Source: CAZPAN01 sp964428485 (GTDB lineage Bacteria > Actinomycetota > Coriobacteriia > Coriobacteriales > CADBOM01). From it: a stretch of DNA of 28,350 nucleotides. Below the pieces are notes generated by a model, which saw nothing but the letters and a program-made list of their open reading frames with translations, ran no database searches and was not told the origin of the DNA. The DNA is taken from positions 1 through 28,350 of the forward strand of contig CAYRYP010000009.1 in NCBI GenBank assembly GCA_964428485.1, written 5' to 3'. The position numbers and the translations under genes are program-made. This document shows positions 1 to 7,925 of the stretch, piece by piece. The stretch's first letter is position 1, and each line of letters begins with the position of its first letter.

Positions 1-2
1 AG

Positions 3-92
3 CACCTGTTCCCCAACGACCCGAAGAGCCAACTTGAGCTCTACGAGCCGTACTTCGAGAAGGCACCGAGGCCGAAGACTGCACCTGCATAA
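3..92 (+). CDS. C-terminal end of an unidentified protein (partial)
   Basis: The plus strand is open from the window edge to a TAA at 90-92, giving a 29-residue C-terminus that begins HLFPNDPKSQLEL and ends with a Pro/Lys/Ala-rich tail. The composition looks like real coding sequence, but the fragment is too short to assign to a family. A second open frame (+1 relative shift) starts inside it and continues to 202; see the PIN remnant entry. No function is proposed. Confidence 0.45.
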   Translation, partial: HLFPNDPKSQLELYEPYFEKAPRPKTAPA

Positions 93-202
93 TCTCTCGT
101 GACCTGCGGGCGTTCAAAGGTTCGAAAGTTTCACGCATGACCGCCGAAGAATACCTAGAGACACCTCCGAACCAGGCCGCTCCGGCAACGAGCGCGAAAT
201 AA
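77..202 (+). pseudogene. Probable C-terminal remnant of a PIN-domain (VapC-like) toxin
   Basis: The frame ending with TAA at 200-202 reads DCTCIISRDLRAFKGSKV followed by MTAEEYLE and a short Pro/Ala tail. This resembles the end of PIN-domain ribonucleases, where a 'D-I-I/V-T/S-R-D...F..S.v' strand is followed by 'mTpEEyL'. The frame is closed upstream by a TGA at 35-37, and the stretch before residue DCTC does not look like a PIN domain. Only the last ~40 residues are therefore present, overlapping the end of another gene in a different frame. No start codon with a ribosome site is evident; an internal ATG at 137 would leave only 21 residues. Family assignment is by eye on a short segment. 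It could instead be a chance open frame. Confidence 0.4.
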
Positions 203-302
203 GGACCATGAATTAAAGCCTGCCGACCCGAACAGGAAACCCGGAGTTTCAAACCGAAAGCCTAACGAGGTTCTAACGGGATCTGCTGCAAAGCTGACGA
301 CA

Positions 303-316
303 CTCCCTGCCGGGAG
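303..316 (-). terminator. Short hairpin just past the aminopeptidase stop; weak terminator candidate
   Basis: Bases 303-307 (CTCCC) and 312-316 (GGGAG) form a perfect 5-bp stem with a 4-base loop, about 20 bases after the stop of the last gene of the fatty acid cluster. No T-tract follows on the minus strand, so it is not a canonical intrinsic terminator. It may mark the transcript end with Rho, or be incidental. The rest of 203-336 shows nothing recognisable. Confidence 0.2.
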
Positions 317-336
317 GGTAGCTGCGATACGGAGCC

Positions 337-1689
337 CTAGCGGATCTCGACGGAGGATGCGCCGTCGATGCGGATGTCGGCTGCGTAGAACGCTTCGAGT
401 GCCGCGACGGTATTTTCCACGTCGCGCGCGCCCATCGTCTCGAATGCGGAATGCATCGCAAGCTGAGGGATCCCCACGTCCACGGCGTGCATGCTCACCT
501 GGATGTTGGAAAGATTGCCCAGCGTCGAGCCCCCGGCCATGTCGCTTCGATTCGCGAACGTCTGGAACGACACACCCGCCCGCTCACACACCGTCTGGAA
601 GATGGCGCGGCTGAATGCGTCGGTGCAGTAGCGTTGATTGGCCGCCTCCTTCACGACGATGCCGCCGTTGAGTCTCGCACGGTTGAGCTCATCGTGCTTC
701 TCCGGATGGTTGGGGTGCACCGCGTGCGCGTTATCGCAGCTCACAAGCATCGAGCGCGACAGTGCGCGCGGCAGCTCCTGAGCACCCTCGCCGCAAAGAC
801 AGGCGGTAACACGCGAGAGAGTGTCTCTAAGAAAGGTGGACATCGCACCCTGCTTCGTGTTGGAGCCGACCTCCTCGTTGTCGAAGCACGCGAGCACCGT
901 GACGCAACTGTCATTGAGCGTGTTGCCAAACGCCTTTGCAGCGCAATAGGCTCCCGCCAGATCGTCGATGCGTGGCGAGGATAGGAACTCACGGGATATG
1001 CCCCACACCATGCCAGGCTGATTGTTATAGACGAAGAGGTCACGGGAAACTATCTGCCCGAACTCGACACCAATCGATTCGGCCAAGGTGGCGTCGATGG
1101 AGCCGGATCCAAGCTCACCTGCAGAGATGATCGGGCGCAGGTCGACATTCCTGTTGGGAGAGAAGCCGGAGTTCGACTCGCGATCCAGGTGTATAGCGAG
1201 GCTCGGGATGATAGCCACCGCTCCGGTGGTGTCCACGAGCCTGCTCTCGATACGATCGTCCTCCCTCACAAGAACCCGTCCGGCTATCGCGAGCGGCCTG
1301 TCGAACCAGGTTCTGTCGATCATCCCACCGTATGCCTCCACATCCAGGCGCAGGTAGCCCTCCGGTCCCTCGGCCTCGGAGACGTTCTTGAGCTTGAACG
1401 CCGGGGAGTCAGCATGCACGGCGACTATCTGGAAGCGCAGGCCACCGGAACCCACATCCAGGCACCTCCGGCCGACCTTGAACGCCACCAAGCTCGACCC
1501 GCCACGCGTGACGACGTAGCCACGCCCGGGCTCGATGCTCCAGCACTCGGCCTCGTCGAGGTGCGTCATCGCCTCCCCGCCCGAGAGCATGCTTTCGATC
1601 TGCAACGTGGAGTGAAACATCGTGGGCGACTCGGCTATGAAGTCGATCATCTCTCCAGCGAGATTCGCGATCCCGGTTCCCTGTGTCAT
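337..1689 (-). CDS. apeB: M18 family aminopeptidase (aspartyl aminopeptidase type)
   Basis: This is a cytosolic dinuclear-zinc aminopeptidase of family M18, which removes N-terminal residues (often acidic) from peptides. The 450-residue product carries the family's metal and catalytic landmarks in order: VHADSPAFKLK (His92), IDDLAGAY (Asp243), CFDNEEVGS (Glu272-Glu273), SCDNAHAVHP (Asp319), the RSDMAGGSTLG segment and a late His in LAMHSAFETMG (His413). Length fits the family. I chose the ATG at 1689 because a GGGAG ribosome site lies 7 bases upstream and the protein then aligns with the usual N-terminus. A TTG at 1770 overlaps the stop of the preceding gene (TTGA) and would add 27 unlikely residues. 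It is the last gene of the fatty acid cluster. A role in lipid synthesis is not implied; it is probably co-transcribed housekeeping peptidase. Confidence 0.93.
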   Translation of the reverse strand: MTQGTGIANLAGEMIDFIAESPTMFHSTLQIESMLSGGEAMTHLDEAECWSIEPGRGYVVTRGGSSLVAFKVGRRCLDVGSGGLRFQIVAVHADSPAFKLKNVSEAEGPEGYLRLDVEAYGGMIDRTWFDRPLAIAGRVLVREDDRIESRLVDTTGAVAIIPSLAIHLDRESNSGFSPNRNVDLRPIISAGELGSGSIDATLAESIGVEFGQIVSRDLFVYNNQPGMVWGISREFLSSPRIDDLAGAYCAAKAFGNTLNDSCVTVLACFDNEEVGSNTKQGAMSTFLRDTLSRVTACLCGEGAQELPRALSRSMLVSCDNAHAVHPNHPEKHDELNRARLNGGIVVKEAANQRYCTDAFSRAIFQTVCERAGVSFQTFANRSDMAGGSTLGNLSNIQVSMHAVDVGIPQLAMHSAFETMGARDVENTVAALEAFYAADIRIDGASSVEIR

Positions 1690-1766
1690 CTGGATGCTCC
1701 CAACCCTTCTGATATGCTTGCCTGCTCCACTTGCAAAACAAACGCCACCAGGACTCGTCACGCGGG

Positions 1767-2402
1767 TCAAACGCGGGGTGAAAGTGCGTCGGAGAGAAGC
1801 CCCAATAAGAGCTCACCGACGGTAACGGCATCCTCCAGAGTGAGGATATGATCCGATGCGGCGTCTACCATGAGTTTAGCCGATGCGGGGAACTCCTCAT
1901 CCGCTAGCCATACGTTGAGGTAAATCGGATAGCATGGCAGCAGATGCAACACCAGCCCCACATCCGCCTTAGAGTCGATGCGCTTGGCCCCAAGCGAGTC
2001 ACATGCACTCAGAAAACCACTGGCATCCCTATCGTCTGCGGCGAGGAACCCTTTGAACGCCGAGGTGGCTCTGCGATCGAAATCGGAACCACGGGCCAAG
2101 CCATCCGTAAGCTGCCCAAAGGCGACGGGCACCCCGGTGGGCTGCGTGCCGTCGGCGATGTCGAGGGCATGAAGTATCACGAGCTCGTGCCAAAGTCCCA
2201 GCGCAGGAGCAAAAGAGAAACCCGGGCACGACAGACGCACCCGAGTCCCAAAAGTGTCGAATGAGAGCGAGGCGCGGTTCCCGTTACCCTCATCGAGCTC
2301 CACCTGGGCTTTTAGGGCAATATCGCGCAAGTCTCTGCCTGCGAGCCGGTCGATCGCGAAGCGCATCATCGACCCATGTCCGCCGTTGTCGATGCTGCCC
2401 AT
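1767..2402 (-). CDS. DUF3786 domain protein
   Basis: The 211-residue protein matches my recollection of the DUF3786 pattern. A central stretch LWHELVILHALDIADG leads to VPVAFGQLTDGLARGSDFD, and the C-terminal half contains LPCYPIYLNVWLADEEFP followed by a hydrophobic segment ending in an acidic 'LEDAVTVGELL' helix. No membrane segment or signal peptide is visible. The family's function is unknown; in anaerobes some members sit beside corrinoid or CO-dehydrogenase genes. Here it follows fabZ by 27 bp and precedes the aminopeptidase, so it should be co-transcribed with fatty acid genes. The ATG at 2402 has an AGGGGAG site 9 bases upstream; a second Met pair at residues 12-13 is a possible later start. 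Confidence 0.75.
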   Translation of the reverse strand: MGSIDNGGHGSMMRFAIDRLAGRDLRDIALKAQVELDEGNGNRASLSFDTFGTRVRLSCPGFSFAPALGLWHELVILHALDIADGTQPTGVPVAFGQLTDGLARGSDFDRRATSAFKGFLAADDRDASGFLSACDSLGAKRIDSKADVGLVLHLLPCYPIYLNVWLADEEFPASAKLMVDAASDHILTLEDAVTVGELLLGLLSDALSPRV

Positions 2403-2429
2403 GAGGCCACACTCCCCTCTTGAGGAAAG

Positions 2430-2888
2430 CTACTCCCCTATCGCAAAGGTGAGTTCGGCGGTGCAGGCGATCTTGCCATCGACCTTAGCGACAGCCTTGC
2501 CAATGCCCACAGGCCCGCGCTGCTCGATAAGCTCGCAGTAAAGATCGAGCACATCACCGGGCTTCACCTGCTTCTTAAAGCGGCATTTGCGCACTCCCCC
2601 GAAGAAGGCGATCTTGCCCTTGTTCTCAGGCATCGACAGCTCGGCGATGGCACCCACCTGTGCAAGGGCCTCTAAGATGAGCACACCCGGCATCACATGC
2701 TCCTGAGGGAAGTGCCCGCAGAAGAACTGCTCGCCAACGGAGACGCACTTGATCCCATGCGCCCAGGCGCCGGGCTCGTAATCGAGCACACGGTCCACCA
2801 GTTGGAAGGGGAACCTGTGCGGAATGATCTCCTGGATCTGGTTGGAGTCGAGGGTCCTCGGCTCCCTGGTCTCATTGTTCTCGGCCAT
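2430..2888 (-). CDS. fabZ: 3-hydroxyacyl-ACP dehydratase FabZ
   Basis: FabZ dehydrates beta-hydroxyacyl-ACP to trans-2-enoyl-ACP in each elongation cycle. The 152-residue hot-dog-fold protein shows IPHRFPFQLVD (residues 22-32) and the catalytic motif GHFPQEHVMPGVLILEALAQ, with His59 and Glu73 in the expected places. A 15-residue polar leader precedes the conserved core. AGGAGA lies 6 bases before the ATG. The gene begins 15 bp after fabF and is the only dehydratase in the cluster; no fabA or isomerase (fabM) is seen here, so the window alone does not explain unsaturated fatty acid synthesis. Confidence 0.97.
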   Translation of the reverse strand: MAENNETREPRTLDSNQIQEIIPHRFPFQLVDRVLDYEPGAWAHGIKCVSVGEQFFCGHFPQEHVMPGVLILEALAQVGAIAELSMPENKGKIAFFGGVRKCRFKKQVKPGDVLDLYCELIEQRGPVGIGKAVAKVDGKIACTAELTFAIGE

Positions 2889-2903
2889 GAGTGATCTCCT
2901 GAT

Positions 2904-4142
2904 CTACTCCTCGTATTTGCGCAGGACGATGGTGGCGTTGTGACCGCCGAACCCGAGAGAGTCGGAGAGAACACAGCGGACATCTGCCTCGATGCCCTCG
3001 TTGGCAACCAGGTTGACGTCGCATCTGGGGTCATCGACCTTGTGGTTGACGGTTGGCGGGATGAACCCGTCACGGATCGCGAGAGCGGAGAAGATGGCCT
3101 CGACGGCACCCGTGGCACCAAGCATATGTCCGGTCATCGACTTGGTGCTGCTGACGTAGGGGCCGTCCTTGCCCTTACCGAAGATCTCGTTGATCGCCAT
3201 GCTCTCCACCACCTCATTGAGGGGAGTGGAGGTTCCGTGCGCGTTAACATAATCGATGTCAGAGGGCTCCAGACCGGCATCGGCTATAGCCTCGCGCATC
3301 GAGGCGATAGCGCCTTTGCCGTTGGGATCGGGCGCAGTGATGTGGTGCGCGTCGCAGGTGTAGCCGTAGCCAGCCACCTCAGCGATGATGTTCGCGCCAC
3401 GCTCAAGCGCATGATCGAGGCTCTCCAGCACAAGGATGCCGGCACCCTCGGCCATGACGAATCCTCCACGCTCACCGTCGAACGGGATGGACGCGCGGTT
3501 CGGATCTTCGCTGGTGCACAGCGCCTTCATGACGGTGAAGCCTCCCACGGCAAGCGGGGTGATGCACGACTCGGTGCCGCCGGCGAGACACACGTCGAGG
3601 TAGCCGTGGCGGACGGCCCTCATGGCCTCGCCTATCGCGTTGGTCCCGCCGGCACAGGCCGACACGACGCAGGTGCAGGCACCCAAGAAACCGTGCTGGA
3701 TGGCGATATGCGCGGCACCGCTGTTAGTAATGGACTCGGGGATATAGTGCGGAGAGACCCTGTCGAAGCCCTTCTCACGTCCACGATCCTGCGAACGCTC
3801 GATGAAGCCGATGCTGCCGATCCCAGAGGAGACGGTGACGCCACAGCGGGTAAGATCCTCCTTGGATAAGTCGAGCCCACTATCCTCGATGGCCATCTGC
3901 GAGGCGATGAGCCCGAGATGCGTGAAGCGCTCCGTGCGCTTGGCCTCCTGCTTGTCGATGAAATCGTGGACGTCGAGGTCTTTGATCTCGCCAGCCAGGT
4001 GAACCTTCTGCCCCGAGGAGTCGTACTGCGTGATCGGACCGATGCCGCACACGCCTGCATGGGCGTTCTCCCAGGACTCCGCGACGCTGTTTCCGATAGG
4101 GGTAACCATTCCCATGCCGGTGATCACGACTCTTCTTTTCAT
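2904..4142 (-). CDS. fabF: 3-oxoacyl-ACP synthase II (KAS II) FabF
   Basis: FabF condenses malonyl-ACP with acyl-ACP during chain elongation. The 412-residue thiolase-fold protein has the Cys-His-His triad of KAS I/II enzymes: Cys163 in VVSACAGGTNAIG, His302 in VNAHGTSTPLNE and His339 in STKSMTGHMLGA. The N-terminus RRVVITGMGMVTPIG is typical, so the ATG at 4142 (GGAG 7 bases upstream) is secure. Length is normal. It lies 67 bp after fabG, the second-largest spacer in the cluster after the acpP-accB gap, and that spacer can fold. Confidence 0.98.
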   Translation of the reverse strand: MKRRVVITGMGMVTPIGNSVAESWENAHAGVCGIGPITQYDSSGQKVHLAGEIKDLDVHDFIDKQEAKRTERFTHLGLIASQMAIEDSGLDLSKEDLTRCGVTVSSGIGSIGFIERSQDRGREKGFDRVSPHYIPESITNSGAAHIAIQHGFLGACTCVVSACAGGTNAIGEAMRAVRHGYLDVCLAGGTESCITPLAVGGFTVMKALCTSEDPNRASIPFDGERGGFVMAEGAGILVLESLDHALERGANIIAEVAGYGYTCDAHHITAPDPNGKGAIASMREAIADAGLEPSDIDYVNAHGTSTPLNEVVESMAINEIFGKGKDGPYVSSTKSMTGHMLGATGAVEAIFSALAIRDGFIPPTVNHKVDDPRCDVNLVANEGIEADVRCVLSDSLGFGGHNATIVLRKYEE

Positions 4143-4170
4143 ATGGCTTCTCCAATCAGTCTGACTACAT

Positions 4171-4195
4171 GAAGCGCCGGCTTCCGAAACCCGGC
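4171..4195 (-). other. Two overlapping, mutually exclusive hairpins in the fabG-fabF spacer
   Basis: In the 67-bp spacer, 4171-4175 (GAAGC) can pair with 4180-4184 (GCTTC) around a 4-base loop. Alternatively 4176-4180 (GCCGG) can pair with 4191-4195 (CCGGC) around 10 bases. The stems share bases, so only one can form at a time. There is no T-tract. It may be an mRNA processing or stability element, or simply GC-rich spacer. Confidence 0.25.
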
Positions 4196-4209
4196 CGATC
4201 GAAAACTGT

Positions 4210-4962
4210 CTAGATGGCGATGCCGCCGTCCACGCAGAGCACCTGCCCGGTTATGTAGGATGCCTCATCGCTCGCAAGGAAGCACACGGCATTAGCAACG
4301 TCCTGCGGAACCCCTAGGCGGCCGAGGAGGATCTGGTCGGCCATGGCCTCGCGCGCCTTGTCGGTCATAGCCCTAGTCATGTCGGTGTCGATGAACCCAG
4401 AGGCTATCGCGTTGATCCTGATGTTTCGGCTGGCCAGCTCGCGCGCCGCCGACTTGGTCATGCCTATCACGCCAGCTTTGGACGCAGCGTAGTTAACCTG
4501 TCCCGCATTTCCGATGACTCCCACGATGCTCGAGATGTTGATGATCGAGCCGTAGCGCTTCTTCATCATGATCTTGCTGGCGAACTTCATGCAGTAAAAC
4601 GTTCCCTGCATGTTGACGCGCACAACCTCAGCAAAATCCTCCTCGCTCATGCGCATCATCAGGTTGTCGCGGGTGATGCCGGCGTTGTTGACGAGCACGT
4701 CGAGTGTGCCCAGTCCCTCCACCGTCTCGTCAATCAGGCGCTTGGCCTCCTCGGAATCGCCCACATCGGCGCGGATTGTGATCGCGCGGACGCCCATCTG
4801 CCTGCACTCCTCGGCCACAGCCTCGGCAGCCTCCGCGCTGCTGGTGTAGTTGACGGCCACGTCGTAGCCGCGGCGGGCGAACTCGAGTGCGATGGCTTTG
4901 CCGATGCCGCGTGACCCACCAGTGACGAGGGCAACCTTGCTCGTGTCGCTGCTCTCTGGCAT
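4210..4962 (-). CDS. fabG: 3-oxoacyl-ACP reductase FabG
   Basis: FabG reduces beta-ketoacyl-ACP with NADPH. The 250-residue short-chain dehydrogenase has the nucleotide-binding loop TGGSRGIG (14-21), NNAG (92-95), Ser145 in INISSIVG, and the YxxxK pair Tyr158/Lys162 in VNYAASKAG. The C-terminus ITGQVLCVDGG is typical of FabG. AGGAGG 6 bases upstream of the ATG fixes the start. It lies between fabD (34 bp) and fabF, which separates true FabG from the many SDR paralogues. Confidence 0.98.
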   Translation of the reverse strand: MPESSDTSKVALVTGGSRGIGKAIALEFARRGYDVAVNYTSSAEAAEAVAEECRQMGVRAITIRADVGDSEEAKRLIDETVEGLGTLDVLVNNAGITRDNLMMRMSEEDFAEVVRVNMQGTFYCMKFASKIMMKKRYGSIINISSIVGVIGNAGQVNYAASKAGVIGMTKSAARELASRNIRINAIASGFIDTDMTRAMTDKAREAMADQILLGRLGVPQDVANAVCFLASDEASYITGQVLCVDGGIAI

Positions 4963-4996
4963 GTGAAACCTCCTAAATTAGCTGCCGCGCAGGCCG

Positions 4997-5929
4997 CTAC
5001 TGCTCTATCCCAAGCGCGGCCAGTGTATTCTCAAGCGAATCTGGGTCGCTCACTGCGAGCGTCTCGATGCCGCGATCGACCTTCTTGGCGAACTTACCGA
5101 GCGAGCGCGTGGGCCCTATCTCCACGACGGTACTTATCCCCTGCTCGAGCATGTAGGCCACGCATCCATCGAAGTGCACCGGGTTGCTCACCTGGTCGAC
5201 AAGCATCTGCGCCACGGTCGCGCCCTCTTCCAGCGCGCGAGCGGTGGTGTTGAAGAGCACCGGGATCCGCATCGGCGAGAACTCTTCGTCCTCGAACCTC
5301 TCCGCAAGCGCCCTTCCTGCAGGCTCCATCAGCTTCGTGTGGAACGGTCCGCTTACCGCCAGGGGGATGCAGCGCTTGGCACCAAGCTCGACGCACTTCT
5401 CACTGGCAAGCTCCACTGCGGCCCTCTCGCCCGATATTACTATCTGGCCGGGACAGTTGTAGTTGGTTATCGCGACGAAACCCGCGCTCGAGGCCTGCTC
5501 ACAGGCCTGGGCGATAGCGCTCTCGTCGAGCCCGAGTACGGCGGCCATGCCACAGTCGAGTCCCTTGGATGCCTCATGCATCTGCTGCCCGCGGAAGGCC
5601 ACCAGCTCCACGGCCTGCGCCGGGGTCATGGCTCCTGCGGCGGCCAGCGCCGAATACTCCCCCAAGGACAGCCCGAAGGCCATATCGGCCTCGACGCCCA
5701 TGCTGGACAGAAGCTCCACCGTCGCAACCTCCACGCATACCATGCACGGCTGAGTATTGCGGGTGTCGGCAAGCTGCTCCTCGGTTCCCTCGAAGCACAG
5801 CTCCCTGTATCTACCGGTAGGGTCCATCGCCTCGAAGGCTTCGCGGAACACCGGGTAGGCGTCGTAGAGCGCCTTGCCCATGCCCGGCGCCTGACTTCCC
5901 TGCCCGTCGAAGATATAAGCGAACGACAT
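4997..5929 (-). CDS. fabD: Malonyl-CoA:ACP transacylase FabD
   Basis: FabD moves malonyl from CoA to the ACP phosphopantetheine. From the ATG at 5929 the protein has 310 residues, with the GQGSQAPGMG oxyanion loop near the N-terminus, the nucleophile Ser88 in GLSLGEYSA, Arg113 in AFRGQQM and His197 in SGPFHTKL. An in-frame TTG at 5938 sits only 2 bases from the AGGAGG site, too close for normal initiation, while the ATG is 11 bases away. I prefer the ATG; the difference is three residues. It follows fabK by 15 bp. Confidence 0.97.
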   Translation of the reverse strand: MSFAYIFDGQGSQAPGMGKALYDAYPVFREAFEAMDPTGRYRELCFEGTEEQLADTRNTQPCMVCVEVATVELLSSMGVEADMAFGLSLGEYSALAAAGAMTPAQAVELVAFRGQQMHEASKGLDCGMAAVLGLDESAIAQACEQASSAGFVAITNYNCPGQIVISGERAAVELASEKCVELGAKRCIPLAVSGPFHTKLMEPAGRALAERFEDEEFSPMRIPVLFNTTARALEEGATVAQMLVDQVSNPVHFDGCVAYMLEQGISTVVEIGPTRSLGKFAKKVDRGIETLAVSDPDSLENTLAALGIEQ

Positions 5930-5944
5930 CGTTGCCAAGTCCTC

Positions 5945-6919
5945 CTACTCGCCCTGTTTACCGTAGATGATGCCCATGGTCTCCTTGAGCTCATCGAACG
6001 CCCTCATTCCGTCCGCGTAGAGGTCGGCGAGGATTTTCTCGACAGGCTCGATCTCATGCAGCATACCGCTAACCTGTCCGGAGATGAGCGAGCCGTCGCG
6101 AGTATCGCCATCTATGACGGCTTTGCGCAACGCACCCACCATGAAGTGACCGAGATCCTCGCGGGTGGCGCCGGTCTTCTCCTCCTTGAGATAGCCCCGG
6201 GTCATGCGGTTCTTGATCTGCCTCACGGGAGATCCGGCAAAGCGCCCGGTGACCACGGTGTCGGAGTCACCTGCGTCGAGGATCGCCTGCTTGTAGTTGG
6301 GATGGATCGGGCACTCCTCGGAGACGAGCAGCCTGGTCCCAATCTGGACGCCACATGCTCCGAGTGCGAAAGCCGCCACCAGCTGTCTGCCGTCAGCGAT
6401 GCCACCTGCGGCCACGACCGGCAGGTCCACGCCGTCTACCACCTGCGGCACGAGCGCCATCGTAGCCATCTCGCCCACGTGCCCGCCGCTCTCGGTGCCC
6501 TCAGCGATCACGCCGTCCGCACCGATCTTGGCCATACGCTGCGCGAGGGCAACAGCGGGAACGACCGGGTACACCGTGATGCCCGCGGCCTTCCACGCCT
6601 CCATGTACTTGGCAGGATTGCCGGCGCCGGTGGTGACAAAGCGCACACCCTTGTCCACGAGCATCTGCGCGATGTCATCGGCGTCGGGGTGCTTGAGCAT
6701 GAGGTTCACGCCGAACGGGTTGTCGGTGAGACTCCTACATATGTCGATATTCTCATCGAGTTCATCGATGGTGAGACCCCCGGTGGCAATAAGACCCATG
6801 GCCCCTGCGTTGGATGCAGCGGCGGCGAACCTGCCGTCGGAGATGTTGGCCATGCCGCCCTGGATGATCGGATATTTGATGCCCAGTAGCTGGGCCAGAT
6901 TCTGCTTGGGTTTGCTCAT
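5945..6919 (-). CDS. fabK: Enoyl-ACP reductase II FabK (FMN-dependent)
   Basis: FabK is the flavin-dependent enoyl-ACP reductase that completes each elongation cycle; it replaces FabI and is intrinsically insensitive to triclosan in characterised members. The 324-residue TIM-barrel protein starts LGIKYPIIQGGMANISDG and has the FMN/active-site segment AEGTESGGHVGE with His147, corresponding to the catalytic His of pneumococcal FabK. The closely related nitronate monooxygenases share the fold, but position between fabH and fabD makes FabK the right call. The ribosome site GAGGAGA lies 11 bases from the ATG. Confidence 0.96.
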   Translation of the reverse strand: MSKPKQNLAQLLGIKYPIIQGGMANISDGRFAAAASNAGAMGLIATGGLTIDELDENIDICRSLTDNPFGVNLMLKHPDADDIAQMLVDKGVRFVTTGAGNPAKYMEAWKAAGITVYPVVPAVALAQRMAKIGADGVIAEGTESGGHVGEMATMALVPQVVDGVDLPVVAAGGIADGRQLVAAFALGACGVQIGTRLLVSEECPIHPNYKQAILDAGDSDTVVTGRFAGSPVRQIKNRMTRGYLKEEKTGATREDLGHFMVGALRKAVIDGDTRDGSLISGQVSGMLHEIEPVEKILADLYADGMRAFDELKETMGIIYGKQGE

Positions 6920-6977
6920 TTTTGGTTAGGTCTCCTCTCAAGAGAGATCGGGTACAGGACAAAGCGGGACATGGAAC

Positions 6978-7925
6978 CTACCACTCGAAGAGCAGGCCCT
7001 CCCAGACGAGTCCGGCACCGAAAGCCACCATGAGAACCTTGTCCCCGCGCTTGAGCTTGCCGCTCTCGTTGAGCTCCGAGAGTGCGATGGCACTGCTAGC
7101 TGCGGAGGTGTTGCCGTACTCGTTCATATTCAAGAAGAATTTCTTCGGGTCGATTTTCATCTTCTCGTAGACGTGCTTGATGATCCTGAAGTTTGCCTGA
7201 TGACACACATAGTGATCGACGTCCTCCTTCTGGAGACCCGCCTGCTCAAGGAGATCCTCGATGGCCTGCCTCATAGCGCTCACGGCGAAGCGGAACACCT
7301 CGTTACCCTGCATGCGAATGACCCTGAAGTCGTCACCCGCCCGCGGGCTGGTGTTAACGCGAATCGCGTCGAGATTCATGCGCGTGCCGCCGGTGAAATA
7401 GAGTTCGGTAGGATTGTCCAGTGAGATCACGGATGCGCCGGCGCCATCCCCAAACAGAACGCAGGTGCTACGGTCGGTCCAGTCGGTGAAGTCGGAGCAG
7501 AACTCGCTGGCCACCACGAGCGCCTTCTTGCCGGGATTCTGCAGCAGAAGCCCCCTGGCAACGAGCAGGGCCATCAGATAGCCCGGACAGGCATCGTTGA
7601 TGTCGAAGGCCACCACATGCTCGGGAAGATCCAGTATGCCGTGGACCTCACAGGCGGTTGCCGGCGAGAAGTTGTCGGGAGAGAAGGTGGCCAGTACCAG
7701 GCAGCACAACTCGTTCGGGTCGATGCCCGACTTGTCAAGCGCGTCCTTTGCGGCTTTTGCGGCCATCTGTCCGTTGGTGAGGTCCTCGTTGATGTGCCGG
7801 CGGCTGATGCCAGTCCTCGACACGATCCACTCGTCATCGGTCTCGACGATCTTCGACAGATCCTCGTTGGTAACCACCTTTTCGGGAACGTACTTACCCG
7901 TAGAGATGAAATGGATGGAATTCAC
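6978..7925 (-). CDS. fabH: 3-oxoacyl-ACP synthase III FabH
   Basis: FabH starts fatty acid chains by condensing an acyl-CoA primer with malonyl-ACP. I place the start at a GTG at 7925, which overlaps the accA stop as GTGA and has AAGGAGG 7 bases upstream. The frame is open nine codons further, but those codons lie inside accA and are not family-like. From the GTG the protein has 315 residues with Cys113 (NDACPGYL), His242 (CHQANFR) and Asn272 (MNEYGNTS), the expected Cys-His-Asn triad. The overlap suggests translational coupling of carboxylase and first condensing enzyme. Primer preference cannot be read from the sequence. Confidence 0.96.
   Translation of the reverse strand: MNSIHFISTGKYVPEKVVTNEDLSKIVETDDEWIVSRTGISRRHINEDLTNGQMAAKAAKDALDKSGIDPNELCCLVLATFSPDNFSPATACEVHGILDLPEHVVAFDINDACPGYLMALLVARGLLLQNPGKKALVVASEFCSDFTDWTDRSTCVLFGDGAGASVISLDNPTELYFTGGTRMNLDAIRVNTSPRAGDDFRVIRMQGNEVFRFAVSAMRQAIEDLLEQAGLQKEDVDHYVCHQANFRIIKHVYEKMKIDPKKFFLNMNEYGNTSAASSAIALSELNESGKLKRGDKVLMVAFGAGLVWEGLLFEW

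Noticed and set aside
137..202. A 21-codon plus-strand peptide starting at ATG 137
   Set aside because: There is no ribosome site, and the upstream codons in the same frame already show PIN-like similarity, so the ATG is probably an internal Met.
1690..1770. N-terminal extension of the aminopeptidase from a TTG at 1770
   Set aside because: The TTGA overlap with the upstream stop is tempting, but the ATG at 1689 has a well-spaced GGGAG and fits the family N-terminus.
2940..3869. A 309-codon open frame on the plus strand
   Set aside because: It is the antisense shadow of fabF, whose catalytic residues and length are normal.
5174..6889. A 571-codon open frame on the plus strand
   Set aside because: It lies wholly antisense to fabD and fabK, whose motifs are intact. 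Long antisense frames are expected in GC-rich genes, and the translation (many His, Arg and Gly runs) resembles no family.
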